DNA of 42,264 nt from JBMNTU01 sp050945895 (GTDB lineage Bacteria > Bacillota > Clostridia > Christensenellales > Christensenellaceae), in NCBI GenBank assembly GCA_050945895.1, contig JBMNTU010000005.1:1-42264 (forward strand). Direction: 5' to 3'. Numbering within the stretch: the stretch's first letter is position 1; each line of letters starts with the position of its first letter. Shown in pieces: positions 25,466-33,382 of the stretch. Made by a program: the position numbers and the translations under genes. The notes under the pieces are model-generated. The model was not told the origin of the DNA. It saw nothing but the letters and a program-made list of their open reading frames with translations, and ran no database searches.

Positions 25466-26701
25466 ATGGAAAAAACAACAAACAGGGCTCTTCCACTGGT
25501 TGCAGGCGCGGTTATTCAGCTATGTATCGGCATTATTTATATTTGGAGCATTTTTAAAGCGCCGTTCATCGCGTATTACAGCAACTATGTATCGGCGGAA
25601 TTTGCCACGACTTGCTCGTCGCTCACCTATTCGCTGATGCTTGCATTTTTTGTTGCAGGCATTGTTTTGGGCGGGCGCATAAATGACAAAAAGGGGCCGC
25701 GCCCGGTGGTTTTGGCAGGCGGCATGTTCTTTTTTGCCGGCATATTCCTTTCGTTTATCTGCGCAACATTTTTACCGTACCAACCGTGGCTTATCTGCAT
25801 TTTTTACGGTTGCCTTGCAGGGTTTGGCGTGGGGGCAGCCTACACATCCACCATTTCCTGCGCGCAAAAGTGGTACGCAGACAAAAAAGGCTTTGCTACC
25901 GGCGTCATCGTTTGTGCCTTTGGCGCATCTACCGTTGTTTTCACGCCTTTGGTCAATACGCTGCTGTCTTCGTTTGATGTGCCGCAAACATTCCTTATAC
26001 TGTCCATCCTGTTTCTTGCCATTATCATGGTTTTTGCATGGTTCATCAAAAACCCGTCTGCCGAATATATCGGCCAGCTCTCTCCAAACACCGCACAAGC
26101 CGCCCGGCAGAAGCAGTATACGCCGGGCGAGGTTCTTCGGACAAAGTCATTTTGGATCATATTTTTGTGCATGCTGATGGCAAACCCTGCCTATTTTATA
26201 TTGAACCCAATGTTTAAGGGCCTTGCCGAGGCGCGCGGACTTATGGAAACGGCGGCGCTTGCATCCGTCATGGTAACGGGCATTGCGTCTACCGCGGGGC
26301 GCCTTATTGCACCATGGCTTTCGGACAGGCTGGGCCGCAGGCAGGTTGCCAGCCTGCTCTTTATCATTACAATTGCCGCGCTTATTTTCCTCATCTTTGC
26401 GCAGGGATACGTCTACATGCTTCTGATTGCGCTTATTGCATTTGGGTTTGGCGGCGGCGCGGGGCTTTATCCGGTCATTTCCGCCGAATACTTTGGCACA
26501 CGCCATTCCGCTACCAACTATGGCATGATTATGGTCTCGTTTGCTGTTTCTGCGCTGGTTTTTCCAACGGTTTCCTCACTTACTGCCGAAAACGGACTGC
26601 CCACAGCGGCAACGTTTATTATTCCCATCGTCGTCAGCGTTCTCGGGCTTGTATGTACATTTTTCCTGCGGCCTCCAAAGGCCTTGCAGCAGGATAAATA
26701 A
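25466..26701 (+). CDS. OFA-family MFS transporter (oxalate/formate antiporter-like)
   Basis: Inner-membrane carrier of 411 residues with twelve predicted membrane segments. The first helix has IIYIWSIFKAPF, the hallmark of the OFA family. The loop between helices 2 and 3 has GGRINDKKGPR, a variant of the MFS G-x-x-x-D-R/K motif, and its counterpart in the second half is APWLSDRLGRRQ. Family members move oxalate, formate or other monocarboxylates; the substrate here is unknown. GGAGGG six bases upstream sets the ATG at 25466; a GTG at 25424 in frame has no ribosome site. It ends in a terminator at 26760. Confidence 0.9.
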   Translation: MEKTTNRALPLVAGAVIQLCIGIIYIWSIFKAPFIAYYSNYVSAEFATTCSSLTYSLMLAFFVAGIVLGGRINDKKGPRPVVLAGGMFFFAGIFLSFICATFLPYQPWLICIFYGCLAGFGVGAAYTSTISCAQKWYADKKGFATGVIVCAFGASTVVFTPLVNTLLSSFDVPQTFLILSILFLAIIMVFAWFIKNPSAEYIGQLSPNTAQAARQKQYTPGEVLRTKSFWIIFLCMLMANPAYFILNPMFKGLAEARGLMETAALASVMVTGIASTAGRLIAPWLSDRLGRRQVASLLFIITIAALIFLIFAQGYVYMLLIALIAFGFGGGAGLYPVISAEYFGTRHSATNYGMIMVSFAVSALVFPTVSSLTAENGLPTAATFIIPIVVSVLGLVCTFFLRPPKALQQDK

Positions 26702-26713
26702 AATTCACAAATA

Positions 26714-26742
26714 TAGACGATTCTTTTTATTGACATCGTCTA
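26714..26742. promoter_or_regulatory. 8-bp inverted repeat over the deoC promoter, operator candidate
   Basis: TAGACGAT (26714-26721) and ATCGTCTA (26735-26742) are perfect inverted copies 21 bases apart centre to centre, two turns of the helix. They flank and overlap the -35 box TTGACA. This is the geometry of a dimeric repressor site. Confidence 0.6.
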
Positions 26743-26759
26743 CAGCATGCAGTTATGAT
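26730..26759 (+). promoter_or_regulatory. promoter of deoC and the uracil methyltransferase gene
   Basis: Perfect -35 TTGACA (26730-26735), 18-base spacer, -10 TATGAT (26754-26759). The expected start point falls inside the first arm of the following hairpin, so that terminator would act on upstream MFS transcripts and not on those begun here. Confidence 0.65.
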
Positions 26760-26789
26760 AATGACGGAAGCCGCTTCCGTCATTTTTTT
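26760..26789 (+). terminator. intrinsic terminator of the MFS gene
   Basis: Eleven-base stem AATGACGGAAG/CTTCCGTCATT around a CCG loop, followed by TTTTT, 58 bases after the MFS stop. Confidence 0.85.
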
Positions 26790-26830
26790 AGCAAAAAAAC
26801 TATATCTCAGCAATCATTGGGGGAGTAACT

Positions 26831-27526
26831 ATGGCCTTTGATATTGAACGTTTGCCCGGCATGATGGACATTACGTCCGTCTCTATGGATTCTACCTTAA
26901 ACGATGTGAAACAGACTTGCGAGATTGCAAAAGCATATAGCTGCGCCGCAACCTGTGTTAACCCATCTTACCTTAGTTTTTCCATTAAAAATACCATTGG
27001 AAGCAGCCTTCTGCATGCGGTTACGGTCGGCTTTCCATATGGCTGCGACCTTACCTCTGTAAAAGTCTATGCTGCCAAGCAGCTGGAGCTTGTGGGCGCA
27101 GAGGAGTTGGATGTGGTGATGAATGTGGGGGCTTTTTTGTCGGGCAACCGAAACTATACCCGCCAGGACATCGAGGCAGTGTGCGACGCTGTCAAAATTC
27201 CGGTGAAAGTTATTATTGAAACCGCCCTGCTGGACGACCAGCAAATCGTGGAGGCCGCACTGCTCGTCAGCAAAACAAAAGCGGCGTTCATTAAGACCAG
27301 CACCGGCTTTATGGGCAAGCCTACCACTGCCGATATGGTGCGGCGCATTAAAGATGCGGTTGGCGATCAAAAGCAGATTAAGGCTTCCGGAGGAATACGT
27401 ACACTGGAAGATTTTGTCGCCATTGCCGAGGCAGGTGCAGACCGTTTTGGCGTTGGGTATAAGAGCGCGCTGGCCGTTTTGCATGAAATCGACGACAAGC
27501 TGGGCCGCGAACATTTGTTCGATTAG
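26831..27526 (+). CDS. deoC: deoxyribose-phosphate aldolase
   Basis: Class I aldolase of 231 residues that splits 2-deoxyribose 5-phosphate into acetaldehyde and glyceraldehyde 3-phosphate in deoxynucleoside breakdown. The Schiff-base lysine is Lys155 in FIKTSTGF. Asp94 (ELDVVMNVG) and Lys184 (IKASGGIR) complete the relay. The usual N-terminal IDHT motif reads MDIT here, so this member is somewhat divergent. Ribosome site GGGGGAG is well placed. It has its own promoter and an operator-like dyad, and no nucleoside phosphorylase genes stand beside it. The RNA methyltransferase gene follows after 14 bases. Confidence 0.9.
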   Translation: MAFDIERLPGMMDITSVSMDSTLNDVKQTCEIAKAYSCAATCVNPSYLSFSIKNTIGSSLLHAVTVGFPYGCDLTSVKVYAAKQLELVGAEELDVVMNVGAFLSGNRNYTRQDIEAVCDAVKIPVKVIIETALLDDQQIVEAALLVSKTKAAFIKTSTGFMGKPTTADMVRRIKDAVGDQKQIKASGGIRTLEDFVAIAEAGADRFGVGYKSALAVLHEIDDKLGREHLFD

Positions 27527-27540
27527 CCGACGCACCTCGG

Positions 27541-28905
27541 ATGCAAATGGATAAAAACGATATTCTAGAATGTAATATAGAAGATATTAACACCGATGGC
27601 CACGGCGTTGGAAGATGTAGCGGTCACGTCATTTTTGTACCCGGAGCACTTCCGGGAGAGCATGTACGCGTTAAAATCATTCTTGTAAAAAAGAAATACT
27701 CTGTTGGGCGGCTGTTGGATATCCTCACTCCTTCTCCACAGCGTCAATCGCCGCCCTGCCGATATTTTACAAAGTGCGGCGGATGTACATTGCAGCATCT
27801 TTCTTATGCGGGGCAGCTTGCCTTTAAGCATGCGCATGTAGAGAGCTGTTTGCAGCGTATTGCCAAACAAACGGGCACCTCTGTTGCCTTCCCGCTGCCG
27901 GCCCGCGCACAGTACCGCTACCGCAACAAGGCGGCGTTTCCTGTTCAATCATCCAATACCGGCGTCAATGTCGGCCTGTACGCGCCGCGCTCGCACGATG
28001 TTGTGGATATTGACGATTGCCTCCTTCAGTCGGAGGTCGTAAAAATCGTAATGTCTCAGCTTCGCGTGTGGATTGTCAAATATGCCATCAGTGTTTACGA
28101 CGAAAAAACAGGCAAGGGGCTTTTACGCCATATCGTTATCCGTGAAAACAGCGCCGGCGAAATTATGGTCATCTTTTCCATCAATGGCGAGGATATTCCC
28201 CACCAGCGCGAACTTCTTACACTTGTTCGGTTCGTGCTTCCGCAAATCAAATCCATTATATTGAGCATCAACCAGCAAAACACAAACGTCATCCTCGGCG
28301 ACCGCTACCGCGCTATCTATGGGCGCGATTACCTGTACGAGACCATCGATGGGCTGGATTTTCGTTTTGGCCCGCATAGCTTTTTGCAGGTCAATACGGC
28401 CCAGTCCGAAGCGCTATACCGCAACTTGGTCAAGGAAATGGCGTTTTCTTCGGACGAAACACTGCTGGATCTTTTTTGCGGCGTAGGCACGATTGCGCTG
28501 CTTTGCGCGCGGCATGTCAAGCGGGTTTATGGGGTAGAGATTGTTGAACAGGCCGCCGAAAATGCACGATTCAATGCAAAAATGAACGCCATAGAAAATG
28601 CGGAATTTTTTTGCGGCAATGTAGACAAGGTCATTGACCAGGCAATCCAAACAGCAGCGCCTATTCATTCCGTAATTGTCGACCCGCCCCGAAAAGGCCT
28701 TGCCGAACAATTGATTCATACAATTGCAGCGCAAATTTCCCCAAAGAAAATCGGCTATGTTTCGTGCGACCCTGCCACATTTGCGCGCGACCTTGCCATT
28801 TTCACAGAACTTGGATACACTGCGCGGGCTGTACAGCCTATTGATATGTTCCCGCAAACGACGCATGTGGAGTGCTTGACAGTGCTTACGAAGGCAAACG
28901 GGTGA
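27541..28905 (+). CDS. RlmD/TrmA-family RNA uracil-5 methyltransferase
   Basis: SAM-dependent enzyme of 454 residues that makes 5-methyluridine in 23S rRNA or tRNA. An N-terminal TRAM domain (about 1-60) is followed by an Fe-S cluster motif CRYFTKCGGC (Cys73, Cys79, Cys82). The SAM-binding part has LLDLFCGVGTIAL and VIVDPPRKG, and the catalytic cysteine lies in YVSCDPATFARDL. Two in-frame ATG codons at 27541 and 27547 are both possible; neither has a strong ribosome site, which suits coupling to deoC just upstream. Site specificity (such as U747, U1939 or tRNA U54) cannot be decided from sequence alone. Confidence 0.92.
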   Translation: MQMDKNDILECNIEDINTDGHGVGRCSGHVIFVPGALPGEHVRVKIILVKKKYSVGRLLDILTPSPQRQSPPCRYFTKCGGCTLQHLSYAGQLAFKHAHVESCLQRIAKQTGTSVAFPLPARAQYRYRNKAAFPVQSSNTGVNVGLYAPRSHDVVDIDDCLLQSEVVKIVMSQLRVWIVKYAISVYDEKTGKGLLRHIVIRENSAGEIMVIFSINGEDIPHQRELLTLVRFVLPQIKSIILSINQQNTNVILGDRYRAIYGRDYLYETIDGLDFRFGPHSFLQVNTAQSEALYRNLVKEMAFSSDETLLDLFCGVGTIALLCARHVKRVYGVEIVEQAAENARFNAKMNAIENAEFFCGNVDKVIDQAIQTAAPIHSVIVDPPRKGLAEQLIHTIAAQISPKKIGYVSCDPATFARDLAIFTELGYTARAVQPIDMFPQTTHVECLTVLTKANG

Positions 28906-28936
28906 AAATCCCCTGTATAAAAGGATTCTTTATTTG

Positions 28937-28963
28937 GGCCGTTTCACAAAAACGGTCTTTTTT
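28937..28963 (+). terminator. intrinsic terminator of deoC and the uracil methyltransferase gene
   Basis: Stem GGCCGTTT/AAACGGTC (one G-U pair) with a 5-base loop and a following TTTTTT run, 32 bases past the stop codon. Confidence 0.85.
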
Positions 28964-29039
28964 GATGCTGAAGAATTGACGGTTAAGGAACCTGGCGGCC
29001 CCCCGCTGTGTAATCAACCCATCAAGGTTAGTTATTGAG

Positions 29040-29131
29040 GTGCCTGCAACAATATGCCCTATAACAACATGGCCAAGACAGCCCCCAAATGGAGTGTCTT
29101 GGCCATGTCGGAAAATAGTTTGTTCAGGCAC
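29040..29131. repeat. 92-base imperfect fold-back element
   Basis: A perfect 14-base inverted repeat (29067-29080 and 29095-29108, ACATGGCCAAGACA type) encloses a 14-base loop. Outside it a second pair of arms, GTGCCTG-C-AACAA (29040-29052) and TTGTTCAGGCAC (29120-29131), also matches with one bulge, and CTAT/ATAG pairs between them. The whole can fold into one long hairpin on either strand. No T tract follows on either side, so it is not a normal terminator. The remaining bases from 28964 to 29184 contain no gene. Confidence 0.75.
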
Positions 29132-29184
29132 GCAGCCTTACGAGACATCCAGTCGGTGCTACAAACTCGCGAAGTATCTTGCTG

Positions 29185-32100
29185 CTACCGTTTCTGCTTC
29201 CGGATGTGGCAAAGCCCATATACAAACATTGTGCCGCCGGCCATAGCTGCCAACACAAATACCCATAGCGCGCTGCTGTCGGATGTCTTTGGGCTGGCGG
29301 CCTGCGCCGCCGTCACCGCTGCAACAGGCGCTGTAGGTGTTGGCACGGGCGCCGTTTGCGTGGGCGATGGTTCGGGGTCTGTTTGTGTGGGCGACGGTTC
29401 GGGGTCCGTGTTTGTGGGCGATGGGCCGGGCGGTGCTTCTTTTGTTTTTATATCCGCGCTCGCAGCAACCGAAGCGAATGAAACGCCAGCTACCGCGGCA
29501 GTCCGCTGCTGCGTGGTATAGGCGGTGCGTGCATCCAGCCCTGTAAAGGCAGGATCGGTCTGCCAAACGCCCGTTTGGACGGCGGCAATCGCCGTGAAAG
29601 AGGCGATGCAATATTCGCCGTTGGGTATGCCCTCCAGCGCAAACGCGTCGTGGCTGATGCTTTTTGCCTTGGGCGCGGCCGGCGCTGCCGGCCGTTCGGG
29701 CACAACAAGGTGGACAATACTTGAAGCAAAGCTGCTGTCTGTCGCATCGATCCTGAAATACATATCCTGCCCGGGCGTCAGGGCGGCATAATCTCCAGTG
29801 CCCTTCGTTGCGTTTTGCATGGCAGGGTCTGTAGAATAGGACGTCCGTTCGGACATGCGGTAACCTGTCCTCTCGTTTATATAGTCTATTTTCATGTTGC
29901 CGGCTGGCGGCCGTGCGGGCAATGTGTATGGATAGTCCTCTACGCCCTTATGCATGTAAATCCTCTGGCCTATAAGGTCTGTAATGGACGCCCCCACGAC
30001 AATAGGATTGCTTCCGTCCGAGTTTTCGGAAAGTAGCCAACCCGTTTCGATGGATGCGATTTTCTCTGCCTCAAAATCGATGGTAAACGGCGTCGCGGCC
30101 ACCCGCACGGTATTGGTGAGTGTGCCATCTACCTCGATGGTGATATCGTGGATGGTGCCGGGCGTAAGCAGTTGGGTGTGCTCCCCTCCTGAAGAAACAA
30201 TCTCGCCATTCACCTTGATTGTCCCAGTGGAGATAGGCACAAGGCCAACCTCATCCCCATTTATAAACATGACATCGGGCGGCTGTGCACTAAGGTCATA
30301 GTAGCTTTTTGCTGCTACATAGTCTTCGTCGTACCCGGTGACAAGCAGCGACGATAGTCCAGGCTGGTAATCCGTATAGGTGAAGGTGTATACATCGCCA
30401 AATGTGCCGCTTTTTTCCGACTGGAACGTGTAGGGGGAATTGGCGGTTGTAACCGGCATTGCGCCCGGCGTTACCGACACAGTGGGCGTCGTAGCACCGC
30501 CTGTACCGTATTTTGTATCGGTGGCGTCCTGCTGCGCGATAAACGTTTCCTCATAGTTGGAAATACCCGAATCATACCCAATCGGCCCGGGGCCGTACGC
30601 ATTGGCAAGCACGGCGAGGTTTGGCACTGTGTACGCCTTTACGCAGCAGTTGGTGATGCCTGTTGCCGCGGTGACTTCGTTTACGTCCACCCAGTTGCCT
30701 TCGTTTAAAATAAAGCTTTCGCCCGGGTTTCCCGAAAGGTTTTCAAAGACGGAATCCTCTTCGCGCCTTTCGACGGGCAGCAGGTCTTTGCGGGTCGGGC
30801 TTGTATACCTAATGACGACGGAAAACGTCCGGTCGTCCGTTCCCGGGTCGCCGTCTGTAAGCGGGATGGTCGATGTCGGCGTATCCCTGTAATAGCCTGC
30901 GCGTAATGGGCGGATTGCAGTTTGATATATAGAGGTGCCGCTTGTGGGGTCACTTGGGTCACTCAAATTATTATAAACTTCGATTTCGCACTGAAGATTG
31001 TGGTCGAGCGCGTAAAAGCCAATGGAGGAAAGGATATCCCCCTCCTGCGCCGTAAAGATATTTGCCATCATCTGCGTGTCGCTGTCTAGGTCCCCTGGGA
31101 TATTGTCTATCATACCGCCCTCGTCGTGCTCGTAGACCGTTTCGAGGTTGGGCTTTGCGGTGTTTACTGGGTCTGTATACAGCGGCCTCATGGTGACAGC
31201 CGCCCATTGGGCGAGCGTGGCATCTTCATAGGAGATCCAGCAGTATCCATCGTTCCCCCAATTTTCACCCCAGCTGTTTTTGATGAGCCACGCGCCATCG
31301 TTTTGCGGGCGTTTGCCCTCTTTGAAGTTTTCCTTGGGGTAAGTATCGTCCCAGCCGATGCAGGTCACAAGGTGGTTATCTATGTTTTCAAAAGTATCGT
31401 TGTAGAAGGCGAAGTTATCCGGGTCCATATTGATGTCCCGGGCGCTGAAGAACACAAACAGGGCGTGGCCTTCATCCAGCTTTTGCTTTACCAGGCCGCG
31501 CGTTGCGGCGTCATCGTTATCCACCCACAAAAATTCACAGCTTTCCAGCCTGTATTGCTGGAGCGTTGCAAGGGAAGAATCGAGCGGTGTGGGCTGCAGA
31601 TAGGGAATTTCTTCTTCGGTGGCCCCGGCGTTGTTGCGCGCAAGGGTATTTAAAGCCATAAAGAGGTTGCCGCCCTCGTTGAGCGGGTCTGGAGACGAAT
31701 ATGCGCCCGGGCTGTAGAACGAAAAGTTTGCAAGCTGCAATTCGGAAAGGTCTATATCCGTAAACCGGCTTACAAGGCTGCTTTCGGCGGACGCCATTGT
31801 CGCAAATGCCCAGCAGGTGCCGTATGGGCTTTGCACTTTGACAGAGGTGACGGTTCCCTTGCTGCGTAAATCAAACTTAGAATCTGACGGGGCCATGATG
31901 CTTGCCCCGCCCGGATTTGTAAGGCCGAGCGTGGTGGTCAGCGGAATTGCGCCGTAGCCTGCATCGCCCGATTGCATATAGGCAGTAAATTCGCTTGAAA
32001 GCGCCGCCATACCACCGCCCGCCAGCTCGATAACCGACTGGACAGCCATTGTATTTCCCACCGTAACCGTACACAAAAGCGGAGCTGCCTCTAGCTGCGC

Positions 32101-32742
32101 GGCCAGCTCGTCCGACAGCACAAGCCCTTCGGGCAACTGTGCGCGGAAGATATACGAACCGGCATGCTGCGGGTCGAACCCGTTTCCCTGTTCAGAAATC
32201 ACCCAGGTAACGGGCGAAATTGTAATTGGATTGCCGTTTGTATCTGTTCCGATCAGCGTATCCGGCAACCCAAGGCTCGTTTCCTCTATTCCCATATCGA
32301 CGGTAATAGGCTGCGGCTGCTCTATAGAAACGAGCGTTATGGTCTCTGCGACAGCGTTTATAGTAACCACGCACGAAAGGGGCGCTTGCGCAAGCTGTGC
32401 GGCCAATTCTTCCGACAATGGGGCCCCTTCGGGCAGCTGTGCATAAAAGGTATAGGTGCCGGCTGTTTGCGGGTCATATGCATTTGCAGGATCGCTGGCT
32501 GCCCATGTAACAGGGGATACGGTTATTGCGTTCCCCTGCGAATCCGTTCCTGTTAACGTATCCGGCAATCCAATATCCTGCTCCAAGGTGCCAACGGCAG
32601 CTTCGATGGGCTGCGGTGCATCTATAGAGGTGATTTTTGCTTCCTCGGCAAGCGCGTTGCCGGGCAGAAGCGCCAGCACCAACACTGCGATGAAGAAAAA
32701 AATAACTAGTAATGCTACTTTACGGTTTTTTGCGTTTTGCAT
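29185..32742 (-). CDS. secreted cell-wall-anchored papain-like (C1) protease with Ig-like repeats
   Basis: Protein of 1185 residues. A signal peptide (1-32, cut after ALA) is followed by two 100-residue Ig-like repeats (about 36-235) with the shared blocks GLPDTL.GTD and ISPVTW. The peptidase domain (about 285-520) has Gln304 and Cys310 (QSPYGTCWAFA), His457 (DNHLVTCIGWDD) and Asn489 (IKNSWGENWG). A lectin-like domain (about 525-700) accompanies such clostridial C1 proteases. Further beta domains lead to a Pro/Thr-rich stalk (DPEPSPTQT repeats) and a sorting-like end: SPKTSD at 1150, a membrane segment and RKQKR. AGGAGG sets the ATG at 32742; the frame open further upstream lacks the signal peptide. 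Confidence 0.92.
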   Translation of the reverse strand: MQNAKNRKVALLVIFFFIAVLVLALLPGNALAEEAKITSIDAPQPIEAAVGTLEQDIGLPDTLTGTDSQGNAITVSPVTWAASDPANAYDPQTAGTYTFYAQLPEGAPLSEELAAQLAQAPLSCVVTINAVAETITLVSIEQPQPITVDMGIEETSLGLPDTLIGTDTNGNPITISPVTWVISEQGNGFDPQHAGSYIFRAQLPEGLVLSDELAAQLEAAPLLCTVTVGNTMAVQSVIELAGGGMAALSSEFTAYMQSGDAGYGAIPLTTTLGLTNPGGASIMAPSDSKFDLRSKGTVTSVKVQSPYGTCWAFATMASAESSLVSRFTDIDLSELQLANFSFYSPGAYSSPDPLNEGGNLFMALNTLARNNAGATEEEIPYLQPTPLDSSLATLQQYRLESCEFLWVDNDDAATRGLVKQKLDEGHALFVFFSARDINMDPDNFAFYNDTFENIDNHLVTCIGWDDTYPKENFKEGKRPQNDGAWLIKNSWGENWGNDGYCWISYEDATLAQWAAVTMRPLYTDPVNTAKPNLETVYEHDEGGMIDNIPGDLDSDTQMMANIFTAQEGDILSSIGFYALDHNLQCEIEVYNNLSDPSDPTSGTSIYQTAIRPLRAGYYRDTPTSTIPLTDGDPGTDDRTFSVVIRYTSPTRKDLLPVERREEDSVFENLSGNPGESFILNEGNWVDVNEVTAATGITNCCVKAYTVPNLAVLANAYGPGPIGYDSGISNYEETFIAQQDATDTKYGTGGATTPTVSVTPGAMPVTTANSPYTFQSEKSGTFGDVYTFTYTDYQPGLSSLLVTGYDEDYVAAKSYYDLSAQPPDVMFINGDEVGLVPISTGTIKVNGEIVSSGGEHTQLLTPGTIHDITIEVDGTLTNTVRVAATPFTIDFEAEKIASIETGWLLSENSDGSNPIVVGASITDLIGQRIYMHKGVEDYPYTLPARPPAGNMKIDYINERTGYRMSERTSYSTDPAMQNATKGTGDYAALTPGQDMYFRIDATDSSFASSIVHLVVPERPAAPAAPKAKSISHDAFALEGIPNGEYCIASFTAIAAVQTGVWQTDPAFTGLDARTAYTTQQRTAAVAGVSFASVAASADIKTKEAPPGPSPTNTDPEPSPTQTDPEPSPTQTAPVPTPTAPVAAVTAAQAASPKTSDSSALWVFVLAAMAGGTMFVYGLCHIRKQKR
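29354..29434 (-). repeat. 27-base tandem repeats coding for the Pro/Thr stalk
   Basis: Two nearly identical 27-base units (29354-29380, 29381-29407) and a decayed third encode DPEPSPTQT-like nonapeptides in the protease C-terminal stalk. Such repeats can change in number by slippage. Confidence 0.8.
32038..32637 (-). repeat. two 300-base tandem repeats coding for Ig-like domains
   Basis: Residues 36-135 and 136-235 of the protease align with an exact 100-residue offset and share DTL.GTD..GN.IT.SPVTW, DPQ.AG.Y.F.AQLPEG and ELAAQL, so a domain-sized internal duplication occurred. Confidence 0.85.
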
Positions 32743-32908
32743 AAGACCTCCTGTTAATTGAAAATGCCAGATAATCTTGCTGTGTTTTTCGTCTGTGCCA
32801 ACAAGCGGCGTTGTTTCATGGTTATGTTCACCATCGGCCCCGCATCGGCGGTCGACTGTTTGCCTGCGAAGCACGCATCGCAGAACCTGTAGACCGCGCA
32901 GCCGGGCT
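32743..32908 (-). other. gap between the molybdenum hydroxylase operon and the protease gene
   Basis: A 6-base hairpin CTGCGA/TCGCAG lies near 32870-32890 without a T tract, so no clear terminator ends the upstream operon. TTGGCA with GATTAT 19 bases later is a poor promoter candidate for the protease gene. AGGAGG precedes the protease ATG. Confidence 0.4.
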
Positions 32909-33382
32909 TCAGTCCTTATTTCCCACGATTTTTTCCACTGCGTTTACAATGTTCTCATACCCGGTGCAGCGGCACATATTGCCCGAAAGCAGCCGGCGTA
33001 TTTCCTGCCGTGTGTATGTTTGACCGCTTTCCTGCATCACCGCGGCAGAAAGAAGAAAGCCGGGCGTACAAAAACCGCACTGCACCGCGCCCTCGTCTAT
33101 GAACGCCTGCTGAAGCGCCGTAATGGCGCCGTCCTCTGCCTGCAGCGACTCCAGTGTACGGATATCCTTGCCATCCGCCCATACGGCAAGGTAAATGCAG
33201 GAATTGAATGTTTCGCCGTCTATGATAACTGTGCACGCGCCGCATTCGCCCACCTCACAGCCTTTTTTGACGCTTGTCAGGCGATAGTCGTTGCGCAGCA
33301 TGTCTGTCAGCGAGGCGCGGGGGTCTACATACGTTTCCGTTGGCTTGCCGTTGATCGTGCATTTCACAAGCGTTTTCATCAT
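32909..33382 (-). CDS. molybdenum hydroxylase, [2Fe-2S] subunit (XdhC/CoxS-like)
   Basis: Electron-transfer subunit of 157 residues with two [2Fe-2S] clusters. The plant-ferredoxin cluster uses Cys42, Cys47, Cys50 and Cys62 (GCEVGECGAC, NSC). The second cluster uses Cys102, Cys105, Cys137 and Cys139 (CGFC, CRC). It passes electrons from the molybdenum centre to FAD. The ATG overlaps the FAD-subunit stop by four bases, with GGGAGG as ribosome site. Last gene of the operon. Confidence 0.95.
   Translation of the reverse strand: MMKTLVKCTINGKPTETYVDPRASLTDMLRNDYRLTSVKKGCEVGECGACTVIIDGETFNSCIYLAVWADGKDIRTLESLQAEDGAITALQQAFIDEGAVQCGFCTPGFLLSAAVMQESGQTYTRQEIRRLLSGNMCRCTGYENIVNAVEKIVGNKD

Noticed and set aside
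28886..29131. 81-codon open frame on the minus strand
   Set aside because: It would be translated through the 28937-28963 terminator and the fold-back element, starts with GTG without a good ribosome site, and matches no family.
32830..32900. GGCAAAC and GGGGCCGATGG on the minus strand, recalling the cyclic di-GMP (GEMM) riboswitch
   Set aside because: The second conserved block (GGGACGCAAAGCC type) is absent and the two pieces are too close together for the fold.
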